Below, piece after piece: positions 45,715 through 57,400 of a stretch of 64,000 nt of DNA; position 1 is the first letter of the stretch; each line of letters begins with the position of its first letter. The notes under the pieces were generated by a model. It ran no database searches. It was not told the origin of the DNA and worked only from the letters and a program-made list of their open reading frames with translations. This DNA comes from Antedon mediterranea (lineage: Eukaryota > Echinodermata > Crinoidea > Comatulida > Antedonidae): assembly GCF_964355755.1 (NCBI RefSeq), contig NC_092672.1, positions 35,396,501-35,460,500 on the forward strand. The letters run 5' to 3'. A program made the translations under genes and the position numbers.

Positions 45715-46372
45715 ATGTGTTTTTTGGTCAAAGGTCAGTAAAAGCATTTCCGGTCATTTTTTGGGGTAAAAGTTGTGTTAGACCGAATATAAATATGTAT
45801 ATTCTGAACAATTTGACACCAAAAGCAAATCTGTATGACAAGTGGTTTTCGAGATATAAGAACCACACATTTCTAACCTTTGACCCCGATTTTGGGCATG
45901 TTCGCCCCAGATAACGAATTTGACACATATCCCATGTTGTTCCTTGGGGTCAAATTATCCTATAACAGTTGAGATATTCTCTCCTAAATTAAATGCATAC
46001 AAATCTTACTCAGGTCCTACACTAGCAGTAGTTATTAATGAATAAAGGTCAATGACCTTTGACCCGACTATCTGACCAATGGCACAAGTAACCCGAAAAT
46101 TGCAAAAACTTTATTTTGTTGTTTGACATACAACATAGATGTAGAAACCACATTTGTCTTTTTAAACCCAGGAATTGAGGAGTTATGAGCCATCAAATGC
46201 CACAAAAAGGTCACTGACCTTTGACCCTCAATATCTCACTAACGCAGCAACTAGAAGGCTGCAAAAATTTTTTGGTAATTATTGACACCTAAAGCTACAA
46301 GAAAATACCAAAAGACCTTTTATTAGAATTTTTTCAAGGTCAAACCATATATAGCCTCTACTATGGCAATAC
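45715..46372. repeat. Inner inverted repeat, right arm
   Basis: Reverse complement of 42550-43215 (ATTGAGGAGTTATGAGCCAT, CGCAGCAACTAGAAGGCTGC, AATGACCTTTGACCCGACTA). See the 3.8-kb insertion entry. Confidence 0.85.
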
Positions 46373-46820
46373 AATTACGTGCGTAGCGCATGTAACGCAT
46401 GCGTACGCGCGCTTAAAATTTTCAAAATTTATTTTCGATGAAATAAGAGTACGTTTCAGGCAATTTTAAGCGTTTACAAAATTGGCATGAGTGCGCAGAT
46501 TTTTGCGCGCCCACTGCTGCGCGTTAAATGTTATTGCGCACTCTTTTTGCCCGATTTCTGTTTTCTTGACTTACTTTTCAACTCGAAATTACGTTATACG
46601 AGCACGTCAAAAGTGACAGGCTACGCACGTGTAAATTAAAAAAATATAGATGTTTTTAAACATTTCAACATTTTTAAACATGTTCAGTAATTTCGGTCAG
46701 TATAGTTCACTATGTCGGTCTGTCTGTCTGTCTGTCGGTCTGTCTGTCGGTCTGTCTGTCGGTCTGTCTGTCGGTCCGGTATCACTATGCATTGTAGCAC
46801 GCGACTTAATGGCTGTTGGC
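46373..46820. repeat. Right half of the interrupted TCGCG-stem element, with microsatellite
   Basis: Continues 27891 onward (TTACGTGCGTAGCGCATGTA, TTCAAAATTTATTTTCGATG) and carries (GTCTGTCTGTCG)n at 46716-46780 before GGCCTTGTT. Frames through the microsatellite are not genes. Confidence 0.75.
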
Positions 46821-48545
46821 CTTGTTCTTATTGGTTTTACAATTCATTCAAATGTTTGTTTGATTTTCTTTCTACTTTGTTATTGTCCATTTATACATAT
46901 TATATATTATATTATATATTATCTTAATACTGAATAAGTACCGTACGGTACTGGATTACACTTAACTTCAATGTCAAGTTTCCGAGTTATTTAATTTAAA
47001 ATCAAAATAACTATTGTCCGTGAACAAAGGTGAAATAAACTGTTGTCACATCACATCTTTGCTTTTTTTGTTGGATAGCTTTTTAAATTCTGAATCTATT
47101 TTATTTTTAGTAGTTTACATTTCTGTTTTTCGTAAAAAGAAAAAAATGCTACGGGTCACGGTATCCTTTGCGTAGCGTTCAAAATCATTTGTATTTTTGT
47201 CAAAGCGGGTACCACACAATATAAAGCCATCTGTGCACAATGCCAATGTTAATTGGCATGCCTTTCTCTTTGAACGTCAGATGAAGTGCAGCAAACAGAA
47301 TGTTTGCATTTGATATTATTATACAGTGAAAAAAATCTTAAGAATTTAGAACTACCAATCGATATTGTAAAGAAACAAATTACGGTATTTTTAATGTCAA
47401 AAGGTGCCCTTTGATTTTTACGTGTGGTTTGTGATTATCGCAATATAAATCCTAACTATACGTTGTTATTATTAAAAGTCACATAAAATAATTAATCAAA
47501 CTATACTTGTTTGTGGTAACTTAACTTTAAGAACTTATCGGAAAGAAGGGAAACAAAATCCGCTTTCCAGCAATAATATTCAAATTAGTTTGAGAAAAAC
47601 GAAATCTTTTAACTACAGACACTTTATAAATATGTACCGTATGTAACGATTTCAGTTATTGAATTCCCTTTTATAAATTTATATTTTAATTTTGTTACTT
47701 TTACTGCATTTCTCAGTTATATTTATAAAAAATGCAGTGGGGTTTTTTTAAAGAGTGAAGTGCGACCACACACCGGTAGGAGATGGAATCGGCCTTTCAG
47801 TCATCGATGCGTTTTGAATTATTGTTATTATTTTATTGTTCTTGGGCATGATCCTATTGTATCCGTTTGTTGTTAGTATTTGTATTCTTATGAGTATGAG
47901 CATATGCCACCGATTTAATTTATATTCAATAAAATTATGTTATCATCTGAAACGGTGGAAGATTATTCGACTACTTATACACAGTTATAGATGAGCTGTT
48001 TTCTATCCTGCCTTTATGGTCACACAAATATCCAATATATATAATATAAGAATGTGTACATAAATTAATTTAAATAAGCAACAACTTTTTTATCGATTTA
48101 CTTTATATATATATATAGGCCTAGGCTTTCAACATGCAACCATGTTATTGGCAGAAAACCATGTTTGAAAAAAACAACATAGACGCCACTGTACTGGATA
48201 TAGTTATAAATAAAACTACATTAACTAGCAGAATTAAGACAAATCTAAATTACTTTCCAAAGTTACGTTTCTGTTTCTGCTGTAGTAGTTGTATGAACTT
48301 GCTCAAATAAAACGTACTAAAATCAATTACTTTAAGTCCAAATCATGTTTGCGTCGCAACTAATTTACCTGCAAAGCAATGGTTGTTTTATCTTGTTTTT
48401 TACTTGCAATGCAAAAACCGGGCATATCGAGGATCTTGATAGTTAAACTTAACTTATACTAAAGTAGTTTCACACACTGAAATTGTTATTATAACCAGAT
48501 ATTAAATGTTACCAACATTTGAATGAATTGTAAAACCAATAGGAA
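46820..48545. other. No gene recognised
   Basis: AT-rich sequence between the two inverted-repeat systems with no supported frame or repeat. Confidence 0.4.
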
Positions 48546-48977
48546 AAACCGTATTTATCTTAATACGAAGGAGACCTTTTTTATTGTACATTTAAAAATT
48601 TATTTACATAATTGGAAAGTTATGACAATAAATAAAGGAAAATCGAATAGATATTAGTAAAACTGTATTCAGAATAAAAAAAAGGTATCCTACGATACCA
48701 AACAGTAAAGTATTTGAGAAAATTAAAATGTTGACCTTTTGACCTTTTTGGTCACGTGACTTGTTTTATTGTTGAATAACTATGTAACTATGCATTTTAT
48801 GATATGGATGTAATGGGATAAAATGATCAGTATTATATTCCCTTTCCGATGATACCATGGATGGCAAAGTTCAGTGTGAAATGTCGGCCATTTTGAAATA
48901 CAAAATTGAATTCAGCAACTCAAGAATAACAAAGTTAGCCAATAAAATCTATTTTGGCACTAATATCGAGCTGGAGC
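48546..48977. repeat. Outer inverted repeat, right arm
   Basis: Mirror of 41552-42203; ends outward at ATCGAGCTGGAG. Confidence 0.8.
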
Positions 48978-49215
48978 TAGTTTTCCTTACATATGTGACT
49001 GTACTAATAAAGGCGTAACGGGATCGGTTTGTTCTTGTCTTAGGGATACAGAGCCTACCACCGGATCGAATAAATTTATCATTTAGGGGATGACTGACAT
49101 CACCCATTATACGCAAAGCAGCCTGTATTGATCTATCAATATATAATTCATTCAGGTAGATTGGTATATCGCCTATAAGTTTACCAGCTCTTTTCACAAT
49201 TTGATTTAGCCTTTT
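48960..49215 (-). mobile_element. LINE reverse-transcriptase C-terminal fragment
   Basis: The minus-strand frame 49197-48949 reads RAGKLIGDIPIYLNELYIDR, DVSHPLNDKF and SGGRLCIPKTRTNRSRYAFI. This is the standard last segment of many LINE and LINE-like pol proteins (DPSHPL, then SGRRxRxPRxRTNRxxxSF). It joins the inverted-repeat arm at its distal end. Confidence 0.65.
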
Positions 49216-49442
49216 TTTTATCTTTCATAAATAAATTACTTTAGTTACAAATCAGACAGTAAGACAATACACTTAGGACCATCGTTGTATAAAACAACTT
49301 CATAATAGTGATATCAATATTGAGCGTTTTTATTTTTCGCAATATATACATTCTTTGACAAGCTTTACCAACTAATTTATCTGTGTTTGTCTTCCAGTTA
49401 GAATAAAATAAGATCTTAAGAGAAGAGATACTATTTTTAACT

Positions 49443-51494
49443 TCAAAGACACGTCACTGTTTGAAACGTGTTCGAATCGCCGTAACGAAAATCCGCTTCA
49501 TTCCTGTTAGTCATAATTTCATACCAATTTTCAGACAGTCGTTTTTTAAAATATTCTTCAATGTCTTCTCGAATGCATTTTTCTAGGATCTTTTTTTTAC
49601 TCTCCTCTTCTGCCTTATTTCGTAGTAATACCTCAAAAAGAGGTAGGCCTACAATACTAGCAATTGCAACAGCTGCATATATAGTTTCACTTGTTTTAAC
49701 TCGTCGTAATCAGCGATGGTCTTTAGCGTTGAGAAGCCTACCCAAATTACTAGACTCAGAATTAGAACTTTTAGGATGATAGTTAGAAATTGGATCTCTG
49801 TCGGTCTATACTTCTTAACAATCAAGTCAAAGAGAGTCTTTTCAACGGCAGTTAAGCCTTCAGTATCTTGCCGGATTACGGGTAAAGATGCGCTATCATT
49901 TGGAGCAGATGCTACCACTAACTCCATTCCTTCTTCAGATTCGTGATTTGCAGGCCTAAATTGTGGAAAAGATGGCAGGTTATCACCAGAAACTTGCACT
50001 ATGTTATCTTTGATTAACTCATCTAATACCAATATCACTTGCTGTAAGAGAACCACATATCCTTTGTAATAACTGGTTATAGTTGAAATTACGTAACCAA
50101 TCGCAATCACAGCCATAGCTGCAACGACTCCAGGTACTAGGGTTAACCAGCAATCCAATGTAGAAGTATAATAGAATCTGACATATGTACACAAAGATAC
50201 ATGCTAATTTCGATATCAGAACACAACAATATATAAAATAACAGATACTATAGTAGTGACCTAAATGCAAATCCAATAAATAACGTTGAAATAATGGAGT
50301 ATACATTAGAACATTCAACACACATACGATACATAATAACGGTACTTCAAGAATTTTGAGTGGCGAACACTTAACATTTGCAAAAATATCTTTCCAACTC
50401 GAAACGGCCAACCTAAAGTTTTCCTTCAATTCAAACGAAAGTCTATGTAAACCGCTGTAATTAATTTGTGAAAGATTCAAATACAAACTATTTTCGTTAT
50501 TTTTCATGAATTTATCTTCAATGAAATGACGATACTTTACCCATATCCTCAACATAATAATGCCTAACAATGTATACATCACATTATTAAAGATTTCCAT
50601 GAAAACTTTATCGTTAAACATGAAGCGATGCTGAAGACCTTCGCTGTCAAAGACATGACAAATGATGATAGGTATATATTGTAGCGAACCGAAAAGTGTC
50701 CATAGTATCAGCCAACGAAATACAAAAATACAATTATGTTGATTTCCACTATGTAGTAGAAAATATTTAGGGCCCATTGGTAGATCAGTCCGTAAGCTCA
50801 AATATTTTTTACCGTTCTCAATCATTGGTTTTACGCGACACAAAAAGGATACGAAGAACCAGTCAAAATTTAATACAGTGAATATGAAACTAATCCAGAG
50901 AAATGTTCTAAACCAGAAATGTTTCATAAATTTATGAGATTCCACTGAACTATCATCTTCTGAAATATGCCAGCATTCAAAGTACGTACTGCTTTGAAGC
51001 ATAACGTATACGCAATAAAAAGTGCCTATGTCCTGTATTCGCTCAATGCAAACATCTTGTTTCACACTGCCTTCATTTATACGCTGCAGAATAGATTTTG
51101 CGATAATGTTTAATTTGTCTTCACTGTCAACATCAAGGAAACACTTGGGTACTGATGTGACATTTAGGAAGATATGTTCAACACTAGGAGATAAAGTTCC
51201 AAGTGACAGGCATTCAAAATCAAAAGGAAAAGTCACAAGGAGTTCACCAATTTTCCCGCTAATCATCACCCAGCGGTTGAAATCAATCACTTGTGTAGCA
51301 AAATCAGAAAAATCAACAAAAGATAACAACTTTATGTTGATAAAAACAGCATCACTATTCAATATTTCTTGCAAGCCATCTGTGCCATCCATCTCCAGTA
51401 GACAGGTAATGTTATCGGATTGGATCCGTGTAGAGATGTTTCTGGATGACGTCACAACACACAGAAGAAGTAAGATGCTCCGAGAACGTGTCAT
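49443..51494 (-). pseudogene. Membrane-protein family, copy 3, frameshifted
   Basis: Starts MTRSRSILLLL at 51494 and follows copy 2 through the ectodomain, DLPMGPKYFLLHSGN and FYIGLLVNPST. A 2-bp deletion near 50140 (CCAGGTACT versus CCAGCGGTACC) then shifts the frame; the downstream frame (VVAAMAVIAIGYVISTITSY) continues to 49700. Two further insertions, of AT near 49678 and AGGCCT near 49645, break the tail. The original end, DSNTFQTVTCL and stop at 49443-49445, is still readable. The copy has no repeat expansion and no hAT, so it keeps the ancestral linker length. If two frameshifts were sequencing errors it could still be functional, but three independent indels argue against that. Confidence 0.85.
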
Positions 51495-52440
51495 GGTTTG
51501 AGGCGTAAAGATAATGACTCTGAAAATAAAATTAATATACTTACATTTTGTAGATGAAGTTTTTGTTTTATGGTACTATTGTGTATTAATCCATTATTTG
51601 CGTAGCCTGTCCCATATTATTATTATTACTTGTAAAGCGCACATTTATACAACATTTAATTATAATCAGCGGCTCTTCACATCAATTAGTATCGTAACAT
51701 TGTTTGAAATATAGTGCCTTTAAATGTTTTTTAAACTGATTATAGTCGTCTAAGTGTTTAATGTGACATAGGGGTAATTTGTGTGTTCCTCTTTAATTTT
51801 AACAGGATTTTTACCAAATAAACCATACATTACATTACTGTACTTTACACCCCCGCATGTATTCAAGTTAATCACCTATACTAATACCCTATACGATTAG
51901 TATATTTAGGTCATAATTAAATATTTCAATCAAAAGAATATGACTTGTCAAATTATATTGAAGTTGAAATGTCGTAATTTTTACAATTTTATTCGTACAC
52001 GAATAACTAAAGAAAATTTATTTTTCATAGGATACTCAGACGCCATTTTTCACCCGAGCTCCTGTGAAATCTGTTCGTTATTTAAAATGGTTTATACGAT
52101 ACAAAATTAAATTGTTTAATAGCAAAACATTATATTCAATACAATACTGTAAGTTTCAGTATTGATGTAAGACTCATTGACATGAATTTATTTTGTGAAT
52201 ATCTAAGCAAAGGTACAGATGCGAGTGGAATAATAATGTAATTTTGAATAGTATTACAGTAATAGTCGGCCTCACTTGCACTAAAAAAAAGGGGATATAA
52301 ATACAAATGGTCAAATTTCGATGAGAGAAATAAATATAATTTTAACATGAAATTGAAACGATATATTAAATGATTACATTGGTGGTTATAAATTTCGAAA
52401 TTGTAAACAATTACCTTGTACGACGTGCATGGATATTGGC
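51495..52440. repeat. 5' flank of copy 3
   Basis: Colinear with 30302-31120 apart from a 156-bp insertion at 51612-51768 and small indels. Extends the duplication to about 0.9 kb upstream of the start codon. Confidence 0.75.
51612..51768 (-). mobile_element. LINE 3'-tail insertion in the copy 3 flank
   Basis: Starts (TAT)n followed by TACTTGTAAAGCGCACATTT; on the minus strand this is the AAATGTGCGCTTTACAAGTA plus (ATA)n tail common to LINE 3' ends. CATA borders both sides. Copies 1 and 2 have the uninterrupted site (GTCC.ATAGGGGTAATTTG), so it inserted after the gene duplication. Confidence 0.7.
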
Positions 52441-53219
52441 TGTACAAATCAAAGTGTCGCGATCCGAATATGTTCACATTACTACAGGCAAAGCATATTG
52501 ATCATCGAATTGTCGATAAACTCAATAGTTCTCTTTTCAGAATTAATACACGTGGTGTACCGTTAAAGGAAAGGAACACCCTAATATCTTACCTAACTAT
52601 TATAAAAGTAACCCTACCAACTTAATATTCAGCACAATTTATGTTTAAATCGGATTTGTAGTTTTCTAGTAAACAGGATTTTAAAGCTGTTTTCAAGACA
52701 TTTGAAAATCGCCATCTTGTGCTCATGGCAGCCTGTTTGTGACGTCAGATACGGCCGACGAAAATTTTAAGATTCGCGGTTGCATTCGGCGCTTCTATTG
52801 GCTAAGCGAATCCGCTAATATGATTGGCTAATAACGCGACATGCGGTCATGCAGCTGCTCATACCGTGTCATCGCCGTCCGCGTGTTTTTTTTTTCCAGG
52901 ACGAACGTGGGCAGAAGTCATGAATAATTCATTACCTTAATTATTTTCTATTATAAAGAATTGAACGATAGCTGATCTACTTCCTAATTATACTAAACCT
53001 AACCCTCTAAATAATCTCTCTCAACTATTAAAAAAAACATGTTCATGAAACACCTCGAACCGAGGGCTTCAGCGTAATAGGTTAAAGCCTTTACCACTAG
53101 ACCAAACATTTCGGTAGGCAAATGTTGTTTACACTAATTATTTAATATCTCTGCATTCTTATACAGCGCCCTCTATAATGTTCCCTATTATGTCATAATT
53201 AATCATGAATTATTCATGA
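52440..53219. other. No gene recognised
   Basis: Contains a CRE-like TGACGTCA at about 52740 next to GCCATCTTG. No frame supported. Confidence 0.4.
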
Positions 53220-53631
53220 TTAATCAATGACACGGTATGAGCATGCGCTGACTTGGTAAACAAACCTTCGATCGATTTTTTCTTCTGCAAGCCAATTCGT
53301 AAATCTTTCAGCTATTGTTAATCTATTGCTTTTATTGCCTAGCTGTTTCAAACGGGATTTGGTAGGGGAATTAACTGGCAAACCTTCCAAACGGAGGCTG
53401 TTGGTTGACGATACAGTGTCTACTTTATTTTCGTCCAACACGAGTTCTAGGCCTAGTAAAGCATATACAGTACAGATACACTGGCCGAAAGTAAACCATT
53501 CTTCGACGGCTTGTTATGCTCGAGAATGTTCTTCTTCTCTTCTTTTTTCCTCATCAGCACGACGCAAAACTAACTCTCTTTCTGTATATTCTGGTTCCAA
53601 ATTTTCTGAATTATAAAAACTCCAAGTCATA
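53220..53631 (-). pseudogene. Unrecognised ORF or exon with one in-frame stop
   Basis: From ATG at 53631 the minus strand reads MTWSFYNSENLEPEY, then a charged helix (LVLRRADEEKRREEEHSRA), one TAA, and in the same frame QAVEEWFTFGQCICTVYALL, LVLDENKVDT, SPTKSRLKQLGNK and RLTIAERFTNWLAEEKID before a stop at 53220. The composition is protein-like on both sides of the stop and the frame is kept for about 135 codons, which is unlikely by chance. No family recognised. TCTGACGTCACAT and TGTCAAAATGGCGC lie about 130-170 bp upstream and look like CRE and YY1-type promoter motifs. The BEL element inserted about 320 bp upstream. Confidence 0.4.
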
Positions 53632-53953
53632 TTCCGAAAATATTAGGTATGTTAGGCTATTTAAATGATTTTATTTATGGTTATATCCCGCACTTCCATA
53701 TTGAAATACTGTAACTAAGACGATGGACGCTTGGATTTGCTTGAATGCGTCCACCTAATCTGACGTCACATAATTGCTCTTAACCTGTCAAAATGGCGCT
53801 GTTCAATTTCCGATATGTTGTCGTTTAAAAGTCTATTTTTTAACTAAATTGCTTACTATTGTACCTTGAACCATTGTAATCATGTTTTTATTACATTTAT
53901 CTATAAGCACAGTGGCACATTTAGCCCAGGGTGTTCCTATCAACAATACACAC

Positions 53954-54393
53954 TGTTTCGGATTTCGAACTTTGACGTTGGTGGCGTAAAGATTTGTTTT
54001 GGTGGTAAACAGAATTGTCAGCAAGATCACGCTTATTATCTAATAGTAGATACTGTATTTATCTTATTTCCGACTGTGATACGTGGGAGTACTACGTACG
54101 TTTTATAACATTTAAGTTGTGTTAATGTTCTTGACTTTGAATATTAAAATTATTAGTTAGGCTATTTAGTTAAGTGTTTCGATCGGCTAATTGGCCATAA
54201 GCCTGACTAGCCCTCGTCTCGTGTAGTAGTTTGATCGTATGTATCTGCTACGCTGTATTTTGGGGTTGTTTGCACACGCAGCTGTGCTGCCTTGTGCGTG
54301 TTTTCACTGAGTTTATTTGTGTTTCAGACTTTACCGAAGAATAAAGAACGGTTAAAGTAACTACCAAGAGTTTGTGTATCATTGTCCGGATTA
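53954..54393 (+). repeat. 5' LTR
   Basis: Begins TGTTTCGGATTTCG and ends TCATTGTCCGGATTA. An AATAAA at 54340-54345 is the likely polyadenylation signal. A clear primer-binding site was not identified after 54393. Confidence 0.9.
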
Positions 54394-54414
54394 GTAAAGT
54401 GTATTCCCTTAATA

Positions 54415-57400
54415 ATGGAGGAAAATACGTTCATCGACCTCAGCTTCGAAGAGCTCGAGGTCAAACACCGTTCGTTTAAAGGTCACCTAACGAGGGCAAG
54501 GGACCGTTTTACCCGTGTTCTCGACCGAGACGAACCGGAACTGGTTAAAGTGGCATTCGACCATATTCAAAAGAAAATTCGAAAGATAACCGACTTACTT
54601 GATGCTATGGATGTTGTCAAACCACCTGATGAGACTGACACTACTACACGTCTACATGCAGAGCTAATGTCAGCAGCTGATGACGTGGAGCGAAAATATC
54701 AAGAATACAGAAGGTTTTCAAGGAATGAGCAAACCGCTCATTCTTCCCAAGGTGAGCCAACTGCAGCAGGAAAAGATGAAGAGATGATAAAATTAATTAA
54801 AGCTCAGTCTGAAATGGTGGCACAGCTTACAATAAAATTGAACGGAAACGGCTCAGACAACAAACGGCCTTCGATTAAAACACCAGGACTCCCAGCCCCT
54901 CGGTGGGATGGATCTCCAAGAAACTTTCATTCTTGGCATGTACGAATTGACCAATACTTCGAATCTGCTGGTATTAAAGGTGACCAAGAAAAATTGATGG
55001 TTTTGCTCAATGGTGATGCGTTACCCAAATCTATTCAAGATCATATTGCTGATTGCTGCTCAGTTGAAGGTGATAATGGAGCTTGGGCTCGTCTGAAGGA
55101 AAAGGTCCCGACTTCAGCTATTGTTCGTGATGTTATTCTGACACTTCAGATGATGAAGCCAATGAAGTTAGCAACAGCAAAGGAAATGCAACCTGTTTTA
55201 AATGGACTCACAGACTTTGCAAGACGAATGCGTGAACTTGGAAAAGAATTAGAACTCTCATCGTCAGTAGTGGTTGAACTAGTGAGTCAGAAAATCGATG
55301 CTGAATTAAGCTTCGAATACATGCGGCAGATAAAGCAAGATGAGCCGACAATACCAAGTTTGATCTCATTCTTACGAAGTGAAACGGAAGCAAGGGAACG
55401 CCGAGAGCAACCTCATATGTTTGGCGATCAAAATGCATCTACTCATCACATTACAGGACAAATTAGTACACTTAAAAATACTACCCAATTTTTACCGAAA
55501 TCTAATTTTAAAGGTGCTGAAACTAGCGCGGATGATTGTCCTTTCTGCACTGACCACTCACGTCACTTAATTATAAAGTGCCCTATCTTTAACTCAAAAT
55601 CTAATGAAAAGAGACGGTTAATGATAATGAAAGCTAGAAGATGTTTCCTATGTTTCCGTACAAATCACAGTGCGTTCAGATGCCCCAGACATGACAAAAA
55701 ACGCTGCTCTGTGTGTCAGCTATTTCACCACCGACTGATTGCTTGCCCACCCAATCGCACTTTCAGAACTAACAACAACACAGATGGTTTCTGTCAAAGT
55801 CAAATGTCACCTAAAACACAGGTGGGAGCGAACACAAATCTACGGCCAATTGTACGCCACGAAACCCAGGTAGGAACCAACTTAGGTCAGAATCCATTCA
55901 TATATTTGCCAGCATCAACCAACCAAACTGTTTCAAATATGAATTTAGATCAAACCTCAATAAATTCACCTCAGATAGCTCAAGCGGGAGCAAGCCCAAG
56001 TCTACGTCAGACTGTAGCAGGACCCAGTCAAAATCCATTCGTGTCTTTGCCTCCATCAACAAATCAGACAATTTCGAAAATGAATTCGACGAAGCATGCC
56101 GAACGCCGTCGCTATTCCCCGACTACATATGTCGAGATACAAGACAACGAGGGCAATTGGCAAAAAGCTGTCGCATTCTTTGATAGTGGTGCTGATACCA
56201 CTCTGGTCAAGTGCTCCACCGCTGAAAGTCTAGGCTTAAACGGACTGCCCTTTGTATTTACTTATGGTGTGGCTGGAGGAGGCATCGTACAAGAAAACAG
56301 TGCAAGGTATCAACTTCGAGTCAGACCACTACGGGAATTGAAAGCATACGACTTGGTCGCAATTAGTGTAAAAAAGCCTGCCCATGATAGCCCATCTGTT
56401 GGAGAAGATATCTTTGACGAACACTCTCACTTAACGGTAGTTAAAGAACATTTGCCTGTGGAGGAAGCCGAGATTGACCTACTCATTGGATACGACTATC
56501 AAAGTCTTACTACACCACTGAAAACAATACGTTCATTAACTGATCCTGATACATCACCAACTGCAGCAAAAAGTGCTCTAGGTTGGACAATTATCGGACA
56601 AACCATTCCAAAGCCATTTTTCAATGTCATCAGCCACATCACAAACGTAAATTTCATGGATGACTCCCAGCTTTTATATACATCCGATGTCATTGGAGTT
56701 AAACCAACAACCTTGTGTACATGTACAAATAAGGAAATTGCTGAATCTCAGTTTATCAAACATTGTAGAAAAAATCTCCAAATAAATGAGAAGGGCCACA
56801 TTACCATGGAAATGCCATGGAAGGATGGATTTCCTGAGTCTCTAGACTGTAATAGAGTACAAGCCGTGACGGGGATGATTTCACATGAGGCTAGGTTGCT
56901 AAAAAACAAGCAAATCAATGAATACAATGATGAAATTCGAGCTCTCCTTGACAATGGATTTACGCGTGAGCTCACGCCAAGTGAAGACAGAAACGTTCGT
57001 TTACTTGCTGAGGCTAACACCGGTTCAGATCCTATAGGGGCTCTTAGGATCAAAGATTGTGTGTACATGGATGATATAACCGACTCATTTACAAAACCGA
57101 ATGAGGCAGTTGAGCAGGTTACTCGTATTCTAAGAAAGGGATCGTTTGAAATCAAAGTGTGGCATTCTAACCATCCGATGGTAGACCAGTGCCCTGAAGA
57201 GAAACACACACGTGTTCTAGGCCATTTGTGGAATAAGCTAGATGACACGGTAACGATTCAGCTTGATAAGTTCGATGAAGAACAGACTCCACTTACCAAA
57301 AGAAAAGTTTCCAGTCTTGTTGCCAGGTTGTGGGATCCATTACGAATGTTGAGCCCTGTGACTATTCGTTATAAAATCGGACTCCAGGAGATTTGGGCAG

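Larger units (their letters stand above)
42550..46372. mobile_element. 3.8-kb insertion with about 660-bp inverted ends
   Basis: The left end GTACAGGCTATATGTG and the reverse complement of the right end, GTAGAGGCTATATATGG, begin long inverted repeats (42550-43215 and about 45715-46372). The uninterrupted target exists at about 27891 as CATCATATGACAATAC, and a TA dinucleotide borders both ends. Arms are mostly colinear and clearly over 85 percent identical by eye. Between them are LINE pieces but no transposase, so this is either a fold-back transposon or a non-autonomous TIR element later filled by LINEs. Confidence 0.7.

Noticed and set aside
46712-46927. Ser/Val/Cys-rich ORFs over the GTCTGTCGGTCTG run
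   Set aside because: Microsatellite translation products with no constraint visible.
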